A stretch of 16,852 nucleotides of DNA from an uncultured Alistipes sp. (GCA_947173915.1 CAMWGZ010000007.1:1-16852); one strand, 5' to 3'. Positions 6,464-14,728 are shown, counted from the stretch's first letter. The notes: generated by a model from the letters alone, not told the origin. Numbers and translations: made by a program.

Positions 6464-6608
6464 CCCCCGCTCATCCCCGCGAAGCCGCACGAGAAGCGGC
6501 AAGGTCTGCATCAGTATTGAGTATGTAACACGCGTCCGCCCGCACGACGGATCCGAACCTCCTTTCGAGACGGTCCGGGTCGTCCCGCAGGCAGGCCGCC
6601 TTAACTTG

Positions 6609-7289
6609 ATGAACGCGATGCTTGTCGAATATCGGGACCTCGGAACGATGGACTACCGGAGCTGCTGGGACTACCAGCGGCAGCTGTTCGACGAGCTGCT
6701 GCGCACCAAACACACCCCCTCCGACCGGGCGGGCACGCTGCTCCTGGTCGAACATCCGGCAGTCTATACCCTCGGCAAGAGCGGCCGCGCGGAGAACCTG
6801 CTCGTCAGCGAGGAGTACCTCCGCGGCATCGGGGCCGACTTCTACCGCATCGACCGGGGTGGCGACATCACTTTCCACGGACCGGGCCAGATCGTCGGCT
6901 ATCCGATCCTCGACCTGGAGCGCATCGGGCTTTCGCTGCGCGACTACGTCGATGCGATCGAGGGTGCCGTGATGGAGACGGCGGCCCGCTACGGCATCCC
7001 GACCCGCCGCATCGCCGGTGCCTCGGGAGTCTGGATCGAAGGGGCACCCGTCCGCAAGATCTGCGCGATCGGCGTGCGCGCCTCGCGCTACGTCACGATG
7101 CACGGATTCGCGCTGAACGTGGCGACCGATCTGAAATATTTCTCCCACATCAACCCCTGCGGCTTCGCCGACCGGGGGGCGACCTCGATCGAGAAGGAGC
7201 TGGGCCGCAAGGTCCCCGCGACGGAGGTCAGGGAGTTGCTGATCGAAGCATTAAGCAGAAAATTAAATGTTGAAATATATAAAAAATAA
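6609..7289 (+). CDS. lipB: Octanoyl-[ACP]:protein N-octanoyltransferase LipB
   Basis: LipB moves octanoate from acyl carrier protein to the lipoyl-domain lysine, providing LipA's substrate. With the start at 6609 the product has 226 residues. It shows VEHPAVYTLGKSG (47-59), DRGGDITFHGPGQ (82-94), the catalytic lysine in RKICAIGV (Lys150) and the catalytic cysteine in NPCGF (Cys184). An alternative ATG at 6618 (giving MLVEYRDLG) would cost three residues and is equally plausible, since neither has a Shine-Dalgarno. The 145-bp gap after lipA holds no gene and no clear -7 box, so readthrough from lipA is likely. recJ begins 5 bp after the stop, indicating co-transcription. The last codons are suddenly AT-rich. 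Confidence 0.95.
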   Translation: MNAMLVEYRDLGTMDYRSCWDYQRQLFDELLRTKHTPSDRAGTLLLVEHPAVYTLGKSGRAENLLVSEEYLRGIGADFYRIDRGGDITFHGPGQIVGYPILDLERIGLSLRDYVDAIEGAVMETAARYGIPTRRIAGASGVWIEGAPVRKICAIGVRASRYVTMHGFALNVATDLKYFSHINPCGFADRGATSIEKELGRKVPATEVRELLIEALSRKLNVEIYKK

Positions 7290-7294
7290 CGATT

Positions 7295-9067
7295 ATGCCC
7301 ATAGAAAAACGATGGGTGGTGAAGCCGCAGGGAGACCCTGCCGTAGCGGAAGCGATGGCTGCCGCGACGGGGATCTCTCCCGTATTGGCCAATCTACTCG
7401 TACAGAGAGGCATAGACACACAGGACAAGGCTAAGAAATTTTTCGATCCCCAGCTTTCCGACCTGCACGACCCGTTCCTGATGAAGGACATGGACCGTGC
7501 GGTGGAGCGCGTCGAGCGGGCCGTCCGCGACCGTGAGAAGATCATGGTTTACGGCGACTACGACGTGGACGGCACCACCGCCGTCGCGCTGGTCTATAAA
7601 TTTCTGCGCCAGATAGGTCACAAGGACCTGCTGTTCTACATCCCGGATCGTTATACCGAAGGTTACGGTATCTCGACCAAGGGCATCGACCACGCCGCCC
7701 GCAAGGGGGCGACGCTGATCATCGCTCTGGACTGTGGCATCAAAGCCATAGAGAAAGTGGACTATGCCAAAAGCAAGGGCGTGGATTTCATCATCTGCGA
7801 CCACCATCTTCCGGCGGAGGAGACCCCTCGCGCCGTAGCCGTTCTCGACCCCAAGCGCACCGACTGCTCCTATCCTTTCGACGAGCTGTCGGGCTGCGGC
7901 GTGGGGTTCAAGCTGGTGCAGGCCTATGCCCAGAAAAACGGCATTCCCTTCCGTCAGATCGAGCCGCTGCTCGACCTGCTGGCCGTCAGCATCGCGTCGG
8001 ACATCGTGCCGCTGACCGACGAGAACCGCATCCTGGCCCACTACGGGCTGGCGCGGCTCAACGCCTCCCCCTCGAAGGGGCTGCTCTCGATCATCAAGAT
8101 CTGCGGCCTGGACAAGCACAACATCACCATCGACGACATCGTCTTCAAGATCGGTCCCCGCATCAACGCCGCCGGCCGCATGCGCATGGACGAGCAGGAC
8201 GGCAACATCGCCCCCTCGGGAGGCCATGCGGCGGTCAATCTGCTCATCGAGGGCAACGAGAGCGTGGCCGAGGAGTTCGGCAACATGATCGACGGCTTCA
8301 ACCAGGACCGCAAGAGCATCGACCGCAGCGTCACGCAGGAGGCCCACGACTACATCGAAAGCCACCCCGAGATGAAGGCGGCCAAGAGCACGGTCATCTA
8401 CAATCCCCGCTGGATGAAGGGCATCGTGGGCATCGTCGCCTCGCGCCTGATCGAGACCTACTACCGGCCGACGGTCGTGCTGACGATGAGCAACGGCTAC
8501 GTTACGGGTTCGGCCCGCTCGGTTCCCGGCTTCGACCTCTACCAGGCCATCGAGTCCTGCTCCGACCTGCTGGAGAACTTCGGCGGCCACATGTACGCCG
8601 CCGGCCTGACGATGATGCCCGAACGGGTCGAGGAGTTCACGCGCCGCTTCAACGCCTACGTCGAGGAGCACATCGACCCGGCGATGCTGCAACCGCAAGT
8701 CGATATCGACAGCGAACTCTTCTTCTCGGAGATTACCCCCGCGCTGCGCCGCGACCTGAACCGCTTCCAGCCCTTCGGGCCGGGCAATCCCTCGCCCGTC
8801 TTCGTCTCGCGCGGGGTCATCAACCACGGCGAGGCGAAACTCGTCGGCATGGAGTGCGAGCACCTGCGCATGGATCTGATGCAGCGGCAGAAGCCCAACA
8901 CCACGATCCCGACCATCGCCTTCCAGCAGCCGACCCATTACGAATGGGTGCGCGCCGGCCGGCCGATCGACATCTGCTACCAGATCGTCGAAAACCACTA
9001 CCGGGGCACGGTCTCCGTGCAGCTCCGCATCAAGGACATCAAGCCGCTGCGCGAGAAGCAGCAATAA
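7295..9067 (+). CDS. recJ: Single-stranded-DNA-specific exonuclease RecJ
   Basis: RecJ degrades single-stranded DNA 5' to 3' in recombination and mismatch repair, using Mn2+/Mg2+ at a DHH-type site. The 590-residue product matches the family length. In order it has motif I VYGDYDVDGTTA (85-96), ALDCG (144-148), the DHH signature ICDHH (167-171), GPRINAAGRM (287-296), the DHHA1 motif FGGHMYAAG (429-437) and the C-terminal FQPFGPGNP (491-499) before the OB-like domain. All expected metal ligands are present. It starts 5 bp after lipB, so its expression seems tied to the lip genes, and ends before a very strong terminator. The neighbour xseA encodes another single-strand exonuclease but is a separate unit. 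Confidence 0.96.
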   Translation: MPIEKRWVVKPQGDPAVAEAMAAATGISPVLANLLVQRGIDTQDKAKKFFDPQLSDLHDPFLMKDMDRAVERVERAVRDREKIMVYGDYDVDGTTAVALVYKFLRQIGHKDLLFYIPDRYTEGYGISTKGIDHAARKGATLIIALDCGIKAIEKVDYAKSKGVDFIICDHHLPAEETPRAVAVLDPKRTDCSYPFDELSGCGVGFKLVQAYAQKNGIPFRQIEPLLDLLAVSIASDIVPLTDENRILAHYGLARLNASPSKGLLSIIKICGLDKHNITIDDIVFKIGPRINAAGRMRMDEQDGNIAPSGGHAAVNLLIEGNESVAEEFGNMIDGFNQDRKSIDRSVTQEAHDYIESHPEMKAAKSTVIYNPRWMKGIVGIVASRLIETYYRPTVVLTMSNGYVTGSARSVPGFDLYQAIESCSDLLENFGGHMYAAGLTMMPERVEEFTRRFNAYVEEHIDPAMLQPQVDIDSELFFSEITPALRRDLNRFQPFGPGNPSPVFVSRGVINHGEAKLVGMECEHLRMDLMQRQKPNTTIPTIAFQQPTHYEWVRAGRPIDICYQIVENHYRGTVSVQLRIKDIKPLREKQQ

Positions 9068-9093
9068 GCAGGCGACCGGATCGCCGCCAACCG

Positions 9094-9136
9094 AACGGAG
9101 GGGCGGGAATAGTATTATTCCCGCCCCTCCGTTTTT
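9094..9136 (+). terminator. Strong intrinsic terminator after recJ
   Basis: CGGAGGGGCGGGAATA (9096-9111), loop GTAT, and TATTCCCGCCCCTCCG (9116-9131) form a perfect 16-bp stem, extended by two A-T pairs (9094-9095 with 9132-9133), running into TTTTT (9132-9136). It ends the lipA-lipB-recJ unit. Confidence 0.93.
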
Positions 9137-9178
9137 CATCTGCCCCGACCTTCCGGCCGCAACAAAACCCGCACAAGT

Positions 9179-9210
9179 TTGGTTCGGTGTCCGGCTTATG
9201 CCTATCTTTG
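9179..9210 (+). promoter_or_regulatory. Promoter of xseA
   Basis: TTG (9179-9181), 21 bases, then TATCTTTG (9203-9210) match -33/-7 for Bacteroidota. Predicted start lies at about 9215-9217, on or next to the ATG at 9216, so the message may be leaderless. Confidence 0.7.
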
Positions 9211-9215
9211 CCCCG

Positions 9216-10442
9216 ATGCAAGACTATCTGACACTTTCACGGCTGCAACGGCTCGTCAAGAGCGCGCTCGGCGAAGCATTCCCCCTGCCCCTGTGGATCG
9301 GGGCCGAAATCTCCGAACTCAAGGTCAATTACTCGGGCCACTGCTATCTGGAGCTGGTCGAGAAGGGGAGCGACAACGCCATCCCCCTGGCCCAGGCGCG
9401 GGCCGTCATCTGGCGTTCGGCCTACGAACGCCTCGCAGCGCGTTTCGCCGCCGAGACGGGCCGCCGCCTGGCCGCCGGCATCCGCATTCTGGCCAAGGCG
9501 ACCGTTACCTACCACGAACTCTACGGCTTCTCGCTCAACATCCTCGACATCGACCCCGCCTTCACGCTCGGCGACATGGCGCGGCAGCGGCAGCAGACCA
9601 TCGACCGCCTCCGTGAAGAGGGGGTCTGGGACATCAACCGCGAGCAGCCGCTGCCGCCGGTCGTCCAGCGCCTGGCCGTCGTATCGAGTCGCCAGGCCGC
9701 CGGCTACCGGGATTTCCGCAAGGAACTGGAGGCAAGCCCCTACCGGTTCGACTGCATCCTCTTCGATGCCTTCATGCAGGGTGCCGGGGCCGAAGAGTCG
9801 ATCATCGCGGCGCTCGACACCATCGCCGGCCGCGCGGAGGAGTTCGATGCCGTGGTGCTGATCCGGGGCGGCGGTTCGACCAGCGACCTCGGCTGCTTCG
9901 ACTCCTACCGCCTCTGCACCCACATCGCCCAGTTCCCGCTGCCCGTGCTGACCGGCATCGGCCACGACAAGGATACGAGCGTCGCAGACATGGTGGCCCA
10001 CACCTCGCTCAAAACCCCGACGGCCGTCGCCGCCTGGCTCGTCGATCGCCTCGCCTCGGCCGAGGGGTGGCTCGACACGGCGGCCCTCCAGCTGCACGAC
10101 GCGGCGACCGGCATGTTCCGTCGCGAGGAGCTGGCTCTCGAACAGCTCCGCAGCGAACTGCACCGCCGGAGCACGCTGCTGCTGCTCCGCCACAGCGAAC
10201 TGCTGGCCCGCCGCCGCGACGAACTCGCCGCCGCCGTCCGCACCTTCCTGCAGGGAGAGCGGCAGCGCCTCGCCACAGCCCAAGAGCTGGTCGCCGGACG
10301 TTCTCCCGAACACATCCTGCGCCTGGGCTTCTCCATCGTGCGCACGGCCGATGCGCACGTCGCCTCGGCCCGCGACCTTCGTCCGGGCGATGCCGTCCGC
10401 ATCCAGTTCGCCGACGGCACGCGCGACGCGCAGATCCGCTGA
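9216..10442 (+). CDS. xseA: Exodeoxyribonuclease VII large subunit XseA
   Basis: XseA is the catalytic subunit of ExoVII, which cuts single-stranded DNA from both ends into oligonucleotides. The product (408 residues) has an N-terminal OB-fold region (LWIGAEISELKVNYSGHCYL, 26-45), then the core with RGGGSTSDL (217-225), GIGHDKDTSVAD (247-258) and HTSLKTPTA (262-270), and a C-terminal coiled-coil rich in Arg, Leu and Glu (about 275-360). An in-frame upstream ATG at 9198 is rejected because it lies upstream of the -7 box at 9203-9210; the start at 9216 also gives the usual N-terminus (MQDYLTLSRL). The small subunit gene xseB, commonly adjacent, is not seen here: the next gene is on the other strand. 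Confidence 0.94.
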   Translation: MQDYLTLSRLQRLVKSALGEAFPLPLWIGAEISELKVNYSGHCYLELVEKGSDNAIPLAQARAVIWRSAYERLAARFAAETGRRLAAGIRILAKATVTYHELYGFSLNILDIDPAFTLGDMARQRQQTIDRLREEGVWDINREQPLPPVVQRLAVVSSRQAAGYRDFRKELEASPYRFDCILFDAFMQGAGAEESIIAALDTIAGRAEEFDAVVLIRGGGSTSDLGCFDSYRLCTHIAQFPLPVLTGIGHDKDTSVADMVAHTSLKTPTAVAAWLVDRLASAEGWLDTAALQLHDAATGMFRREELALEQLRSELHRRSTLLLLRHSELLARRRDELAAAVRTFLQGERQRLATAQELVAGRSPEHILRLGFSIVRTADAHVASARDLRPGDAVRIQFADGTRDAQIR

Positions 10443-10465
10443 CCGCAGCGCACGACTCCCGCACT

Positions 10466-10481
10466 CCGCGGCCGGCCGCGG
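10466..10481. repeat. 16-bp perfect palindrome between convergent genes
   Basis: CCGCGGCCGGCCGCGG is its own reverse complement and touches the stop codon of the leftward nitroreductase, in a 39-bp gap. It could fold as a hairpin (6-bp stem, 4-base loop) and help end both transcripts, but there is no U-run. Confidence 0.4.
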
Positions 10482-11015
10482 CTACTCCTCCGGCCAGTGG
10501 ATCCGCTCCGCCGCATCGAAGGGCGGCAGCGGCGCAGGCTCGAAATCGGAGTATCCGACGGCCACCGCACACAGCACGCCCCGCTGCTCGGGAATGGGCA
10601 GGAACGAGCGCAGGTACTCTTCGGCACCCGCCCCCTGCGGCTCCTCCCTGAGGCAGGGACGGCCGTGCACATGCACCCAGCAGGCGGCCAGCCCGGCATC
10701 GGTCGCGGCCAGCAGCAGCGTCGTGGCCACGATCGCGGCATTCTCCCGCCACAGGTCGGTCGCCTCCCGGTCGCCCTCGACCAGCACCACCGCCGGCGCC
10801 TTCTCCAGAAAAGCCGAACCGTAGTCCCGCATGCGGGCGATACGGGCGATCGTTTCGGGATCGGTTACCACCCGCAGGTGGGTCGAATGGGAGTTGCGCG
10901 ACGAGGGAGCCTTCAGCGCCGCCCGGAGCACGGCTTCGAGTGTCTCACGCTCCACCGCACGGGGCGCATATTTGCGGATGCTGCGACGCAGCTCCAGAAT
11001 CCGTTTGAAATCCAT
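10482..11015 (-). CDS. Nitroreductase-family FMN oxidoreductase
   Basis: A 177-residue protein of the NfsB/nitroreductase superfamily, short flavoenzymes that reduce nitro groups, quinones or related substrates with NAD(P)H. FMN-binding marks are visible: RRSIRKY (10-16) and APSSRNSH (36-43, where the family usually has APSxxNxQ or H). Also present are a hydrophobic core helix LLAATDAGLAACWVHV (101-116) and a C-terminal VAVGY (151-155). Length is typical of the small subclass. The true substrate cannot be inferred. The ATG at 11015 is preceded by a minus-strand -7 box at 11054-11061, overlapping the promoter of the divergent HAD gene. It converges on xseA. Confidence 0.88.
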   Translation of the reverse strand: MDFKRILELRRSIRKYAPRAVERETLEAVLRAALKAPSSRNSHSTHLRVVTDPETIARIARMRDYGSAFLEKAPAVVLVEGDREATDLWRENAAIVATTLLLAATDAGLAACWVHVHGRPCLREEPQGAGAEEYLRSFLPIPEQRGVLCAVAVGYSDFEPAPLPPFDAAERIHWPEE

Positions 11016-11050
11016 AAAATAAACTATTATTCCGTTCAGAGATCGTTATT

Positions 11051-11080
11051 TTGCAAAAATAGGGAATTTTCCTAAATTTG
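11051..11080 (+). promoter_or_regulatory. Promoter of the HAD/OM protein/rdgB unit
   Basis: TTG (11051-11053), 19 bases, then TAAATTTG (11073-11080). Predicted start about 11086, three bases before the ATG at 11089. Confidence 0.65.
11054..11061 (-). promoter_or_regulatory. -7 box for the nitroreductase gene
   Basis: Minus-strand TATTTTTG (plus CAAAAATA). Predicted start near 11048, leader about 33 nt. It directly abuts the -33 TTG of the divergent promoter (11051-11053), so the two promoters probably compete. Confidence 0.5.
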
Positions 11081-11088
11081 TGATTCAA

Positions 11089-11946
11089 ATGCACGACACG
11101 ATGACCGATTCCCCCTTTACCATCGCCCTGATCTACGACTTCGACGGGACGCTCGCTCCCGGCAACATGCAGGAGTACGATTTCATTCCCGCCGTCGGCA
11201 AGAGCAACAAGGAGTTCTGGAGCGAAGCCAACGCCCTGGCTGAAGAGCAGGATGCCGACATGGTGCTGAGCTACATGGCCCGCATGATCCAGACCGCCCG
11301 CTCGAACGGAGTCTCCCTCCGCCGCGAGGCCTTCCGGGAGTCGGGCCGCCACGTGACGCTCTACAAGGGGGTCAGGGAGTGGTTCGGCCGCATCAACGCC
11401 TACGGCGCGGCGCGGGGCATGCGCATCCTCCACTACATCAACTCCTCGGGACTCAAGGAGATCATCGAGGGAACGGAGATCGCCCACGAGTTCCGCCGCA
11501 TTTACGCCTGCTCGTTCCTCTACGACGTGGACGGCATCGCCTACTGGCCGGCCGTCGCGGTCAATTACACCAACAAGACCCAGTTCATCTTCAAGATCAA
11601 CAAGGGGGTCGAATCGGTCTTCGACAGCAGGCTGGTAAACCAGTACATCGAGGAGGACAAGCGCCCGGTCCCCTTCCGGCGGATGATCTACGTGGGCGAC
11701 GGCTCCACCGACATCCCCTGCATGCGGCTGGTCAAGAACTACGGCGGCCACTCGATCGCCGTCCACAGCCCCGAGGCCAAGGGCGCGCGCCGCGACCTGA
11801 ACGAACTGATCCGCGACAACCGCGTGAACTACGTCTGCCCGGCCGACTACTCCGAAGGCTCGGAGATGGACCGGCTCGTAAAGACCATCATCGACAAGAT
11901 CGCCGCCGACTGCCGTCTCGAACAATTCGAAACATCCCGCTCTTAA
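11089..11946 (+). CDS. HAD-superfamily phosphatase
   Basis: A 285-residue haloacid-dehalogenase-type hydrolase, probably a cytoplasmic Mg2+-dependent phosphatase. It has the nucleophile motif DFDGT (17-21), a serine-rich motif II region (INSSG, 117-121), candidate motif III lysines (163/169) and the Mg2+-binding motif IV GDGSTD (203-208). A helical cap lies between motifs I and II (about 25-100). The class resembles phosphoserine phosphatase-like HADs but the substrate is unknown. A GTG at 11080 would extend the frame by three residues but lies in the -7 box, so it is rejected; ATG 11089 or 11101 are both possible. It leads an apparent operon with an outer-membrane protein, a lipoprotein and rdgB. 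Confidence 0.87.
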   Translation: MHDTMTDSPFTIALIYDFDGTLAPGNMQEYDFIPAVGKSNKEFWSEANALAEEQDADMVLSYMARMIQTARSNGVSLRREAFRESGRHVTLYKGVREWFGRINAYGAARGMRILHYINSSGLKEIIEGTEIAHEFRRIYACSFLYDVDGIAYWPAVAVNYTNKTQFIFKINKGVESVFDSRLVNQYIEEDKRPVPFRRMIYVGDGSTDIPCMRLVKNYGGHSIAVHSPEAKGARRDLNELIRDNRVNYVCPADYSEGSEMDRLVKTIIDKIAADCRLEQFETSRS

Positions 11947-11961
11947 CCCGCCCCGACGACC

Positions 11962-12651
11962 ATGATCCGTCTTCTCCTCTTCGCACTGCTGCTGGCGGGA
12001 GCCGCACTTCCGGGCCATGCGCAGCAACCCGCCGCCGAGACTCCCGCCGCACACGGCACGGCGCAGCTTCCCGACAGCCGCCGCACGGCCCGCATGCCCC
12101 GCTACGGACGGCACGAATTCCGCTTTTCGGCCGGAATCGCACCCGCACGAATCGGAAACTACTGGTGGGAAAACGAAAGTTTCGACCTCTCGGTCGGACA
12201 GCAGTTCGACCGCACGAAATACTACCGGGGCGACACCCGTTCCACGGGAGCCTACGCCCTCTCCTACGCCTACCGCTTCCGCAGATGGTTCGCCCTCTCG
12301 GTCGGCTGCTCCTATTCGGGCGAGCGGTTCGACCGCTACAGCAACCTGACCGGCAGGTCGGTCCGCCGCTACCGGATCCACCGCTTCTCGCTGATTCCGG
12401 CGGTCCGCTTTACCTGGCTCGACCGCCCCTGGGTACGGCTCTACTCGTCGGCGGGCATCGGTCTGCAACTGATCGGCGGCGACCGCTCTCTTTGGGGACA
12501 AAGCACGGATCAGGCAGCCCTCCACTTCATTCCGCTGGGGCTGGCCGTCGGACGGTCGCTCTTCGGTTTCGCCGAGTTCGGCTACAGCTCGCAGGGCTGC
12601 ATCGCCTTCGGCATCGGCTATTCGTTCAACGCAAAAAAGAGAGGATCATGA
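11962..12651 (+). CDS. Predicted outer-membrane beta-barrel protein
   Basis: A 229-residue secreted protein with a clear signal peptide (MIRLLLFALLLAGAALPGHA, cleaved about residue 20 before QQP). A short Pro/Ala-rich linker follows, then strands alternating aromatic and small residues (for example FRFSAGIAPARIG, YALSYAYRFRRWFALSVGCSY, RFSLIPAVRFTWL, LFGFAEFGYSSQG), ending in a strand with an aromatic near the end (IAFGIGYSF) before a short basic tail. This is the pattern of small Bacteroidota OM beta-barrels with about eight strands; no specific ligand can be named. It lies 15 bp after the HAD gene and its TGA overlaps the ATG of the next lipoprotein gene (12648-12651). Confidence 0.75.
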   Translation: MIRLLLFALLLAGAALPGHAQQPAAETPAAHGTAQLPDSRRTARMPRYGRHEFRFSAGIAPARIGNYWWENESFDLSVGQQFDRTKYYRGDTRSTGAYALSYAYRFRRWFALSVGCSYSGERFDRYSNLTGRSVRRYRIHRFSLIPAVRFTWLDRPWVRLYSSAGIGLQLIGGDRSLWGQSTDQAALHFIPLGLAVGRSLFGFAEFGYSSQGCIAFGIGYSFNAKKRGS

Positions 12652-13391
12652 AACGCACCATCCTGCTGCCGCTGCTCCTCGTGTGGGGACTCCTCCACAC
12701 CGGCTGCATCGTCGAAGATGCCTACGAGCAGTTCGAGCCGACGCTTCCGGGCTACTTCCTGGCGCAGTGCGCCGCCCCGGCGCTCCGAACCGCGATGGAC
12801 GAGCTGTGGCCCGTCATCGCCTTCGCCGAATACTATGCGGCCGACGACGACGCGCGCAGGCAGATCCACGACACCTATTTCTACCGCTCGCGCATCGCGA
12901 CGGACGACGGAGCCGTGTGGCGCATCATCGACTGCGAGCGGGAGCTGGTCATCCTCACGGAGGGGCGCAGCCTTCTCGACGAGGGGATCGGCTGGAGCTA
13001 CTACTACCTCGGCCGTGACTACGACGAACGGCAGCTCCCCACGCTCACGCACCGCGACGGAGCCTTCGCGCTCGACCTGCACGAACCCTCGAAGCGGCTG
13101 GAGGGGGCTTTTACCCTTACCGCCGTCCCCTTCCGCAACCCGGGGCTGGATCTCTCCGGCATCCGGATCGACTGGTCGGGTTCGGGCACCCTCCGCGCCG
13201 ACGACCTGCCCATCGAATTCTCGGCCGAGAGCCCGCTGCGCTACGAATCGACCGTCGGGAGGTTCCTTTCGGGCACACTCCGCCTGACCGTCCGCCGCGA
13301 CGGGCAGACCGACACCGCGACGGCCGCATACACCGACGACGGACGGGTCGAAATTACCTTCAACGAATTTACCAAACTCTGGAATATCTGA
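12648..13391 (+). CDS. Predicted lipoprotein, function unknown
   Basis: A 247-residue protein starting at ATG 12648, which overlaps the previous stop by 4 bp and follows an AGAGAGGA ribosome-binding stretch. The N-terminus has a lipoprotein signal (MKRTILLPLLLVWGLLHTGC) with Cys20 as the acylated residue. The mature part is acidic and aromatic (YYAADDDARRQIHDTYFYRS, then WRIIDCERELVILTEGRSLL) and becomes beta-rich toward the C-terminus. I do not recognise the family. The same frame stays open far upstream through the HAD and barrel genes, but that part is a shadow. The tight coupling with the beta-barrel gene suggests the two act together at the outer membrane. Confidence 0.75.
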   Translation: MKRTILLPLLLVWGLLHTGCIVEDAYEQFEPTLPGYFLAQCAAPALRTAMDELWPVIAFAEYYAADDDARRQIHDTYFYRSRIATDDGAVWRIIDCERELVILTEGRSLLDEGIGWSYYYLGRDYDERQLPTLTHRDGAFALDLHEPSKRLEGAFTLTAVPFRNPGLDLSGIRIDWSGSGTLRADDLPIEFSAESPLRYESTVGRFLSGTLRLTVRRDGQTDTATAAYTDDGRVEITFNEFTKLWNI

Positions 13392-13399
13392 TTGCGAAC

Positions 13400-13981
13400 A
13401 TGAAAATAGTCTTCGCCACCAACAACGCCCACAAGCTGACCGAGGTGCAGGCCATCCTCGGCCCCGGCTTCGAACTGGTCACGCCCCGCTCGCTGGGCAT
13501 TACCGAAGAGATCCCCGAGGAGCGGCCCACCATCGAGGGCAACGCCTCGCAGAAAGCCCATTACCTCCACGACCGCACGGGGCTCGACTGCTTCGCCGAC
13601 GACACGGGCCTCGAGGTCGATGCCCTGGACGGCGCTCCGGGCGTGCACTCGGCCCGCTACGCCGGCGACGGCCACGACTTCGAGGCAAACAACGCCCTGC
13701 TGCTGCGCAACCTCAAGGGCGCGGGCGACCGCCGGGCCCGCTTCCGCACGGTCATCTCGCTGATCCTCGACGGCGAGGAGCACCTCTTCGAAGGGATCAT
13801 CGAGGGCCACATCGCCCAGTGCCCCTCCGGCACGGAGGGGTTCGGCTACGACCCGCTCTTCATCCCCGAGGGGAGCGCCAAGACCTTCGCCGAGATGACC
13901 CCCGACGAGAAGAACGCCCTCTCCCATCGCGGACGCGCGGTGCGCAAGTTAGCCGATTTCTTGCATAACCGGAGCAAATAG
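13400..13981 (+). CDS. rdgB: XTP/dITP pyrophosphatase (RdgB/HAM1)
   Basis: This cytoplasmic enzyme hydrolyses non-canonical purine nucleotides (dITP, XTP) to monophosphates, keeping them out of DNA and RNA. The 193-residue product has the hallmark TNNAHKLTE (7-15), [12 protein letters not shown] (65-76), GFGYDPLF (147-154) and the C-terminal SHRG (175-178). Length and motifs are standard. It starts 8 bp after the lipoprotein gene, so it is probably the last gene of the HAD-led operon. Its final codons contain the -33 element of the folE promoter. Confidence 0.96.
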   Translation: MKIVFATNNAHKLTEVQAILGPGFELVTPRSLGITEEIPEERPTIEGNASQKAHYLHDRTGLDCFADDTGLEVDALDGAPGVHSARYAGDGHDFEANNALLLRNLKGAGDRRARFRTVISLILDGEEHLFEGIIEGHIAQCPSGTEGFGYDPLFIPEGSAKTFAEMTPDEKNALSHRGRAVRKLADFLHNRSK

Positions 13982-13991
13982 CCTACCTTTG
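13961..13991 (+). promoter_or_regulatory. Promoter of folE inside the end of rdgB
   Basis: TTG (13961-13963), 20 bases, TACCTTTG (13984-13991). Predicted start about 13997, two bases from the folE ATG at 13999. The -33 half lies in rdgB coding sequence. Confidence 0.7.
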
Positions 13992-13998
13992 CCGGACC

Positions 13999-14610
13999 AT
14001 GAACGACACCTTACGATACCGAAAAGAGGAGCATTTCTCCCAGGAGAAAATCGCCCGGCTCGGCGAGCACTACCGGGCCATCCTCGAACTGCTCGGCGAA
14101 GATCCCGGGCGCGAAGGACTGATCAAGACCCCCGAACGGGTGGCCAAGGCCATGACGTTCCTCACACGGGGCTACGAGGAAGACCCGCTGGCGATCATCC
14201 GCTCGGCCACCTTCCGCGAGGAGTACAGACAGATGGTGCTCGTCAAGGACATCGAGCTTTATTCGCTCTGCGAGCACCACATGCTCCCCTTCTACGGAAA
14301 GGCCCACGTGGCCTACATTCCCGACGGCTACATCACGGGGCTCTCGAAGATCGCCCGCGTGGTGGAGACCTTCGCCCGCCGCCTGCAGGTCCAGGAGCGG
14401 CTGACGGTCCAGATCCGCGACTGCATCCAGGAGGCCCTCAACCCGATGGGCGTGGCCGTGGTCATCGAGGCGAGCCACATGTGCATGCAGATGCGCGGCG
14501 TGGAGAAGCAGGGTTCGGCCACGACCACCTCGGCCTTCACGGGAGTCTTCCTCTCCCATCCTCCCACGCGCGAGGAGTTCATGACGCTCATCAGCAACCG
14601 ATACCGGTAA
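13999..14610 (+). CDS. folE: GTP cyclohydrolase I FolE
   Basis: FolE converts GTP to 7,8-dihydroneopterin triphosphate, the first step of tetrahydrofolate (and queuosine/biopterin) synthesis. The 203-residue protein is a type I, zinc-dependent enzyme: CEHHMLPF (91-98) supplies Cys91 and His94, and HMCMQMRG (160-167) supplies Cys162. TPERVAK (44-50), [20 protein letters not shown] (114-133) and [10 protein letters not shown] (173-182) are also family-typical. The start fits the promoter just upstream. It has its own promoter but sits 17 bp after rdgB, so low-level readthrough is possible. A small stem (GGCCGC 14694-14699 with GCGGCC 14707-14712) lies downstream. Confidence 0.97.
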   Translation: MNDTLRYRKEEHFSQEKIARLGEHYRAILELLGEDPGREGLIKTPERVAKAMTFLTRGYEEDPLAIIRSATFREEYRQMVLVKDIELYSLCEHHMLPFYGKAHVAYIPDGYITGLSKIARVVETFARRLQVQERLTVQIRDCIQEALNPMGVAVVIEASHMCMQMRGVEKQGSATTTSAFTGVFLSHPPTREEFMTLISNRYR

Positions 14611-14728
14611 ACAGGCCGGACATACCCGCAAAAGTTCCACCCAAACCCCTTTGCCTATGAATAGATAACGAATCTACCGAAAATGCACTCTCCGGCCGCC
14701 GGCAGCGCGGCCGTACATATAAAAGCGT

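Noticed and set aside
7394..9139. A 581-codon open frame on the minus strand opposite recJ
   Set aside because: RecJ motifs are complete on the other strand; the antisense protein is low-complexity (repeated VD, DD, HA) and even runs through the recJ terminator.
9198..9215. ATG at 9198 as the xseA start
   Set aside because: It would place the -7 box TATCTTTG within the coding sequence; ATG at 9216 fits both the promoter and the family N-terminus.
11379..12647. In-frame extension of the lipoprotein gene upstream by over 400 codons
   Set aside because: The extension overlaps the HAD and beta-barrel genes and is His/Arg/Pro-rich; the lipoprotein signal at 12648 marks the real start.
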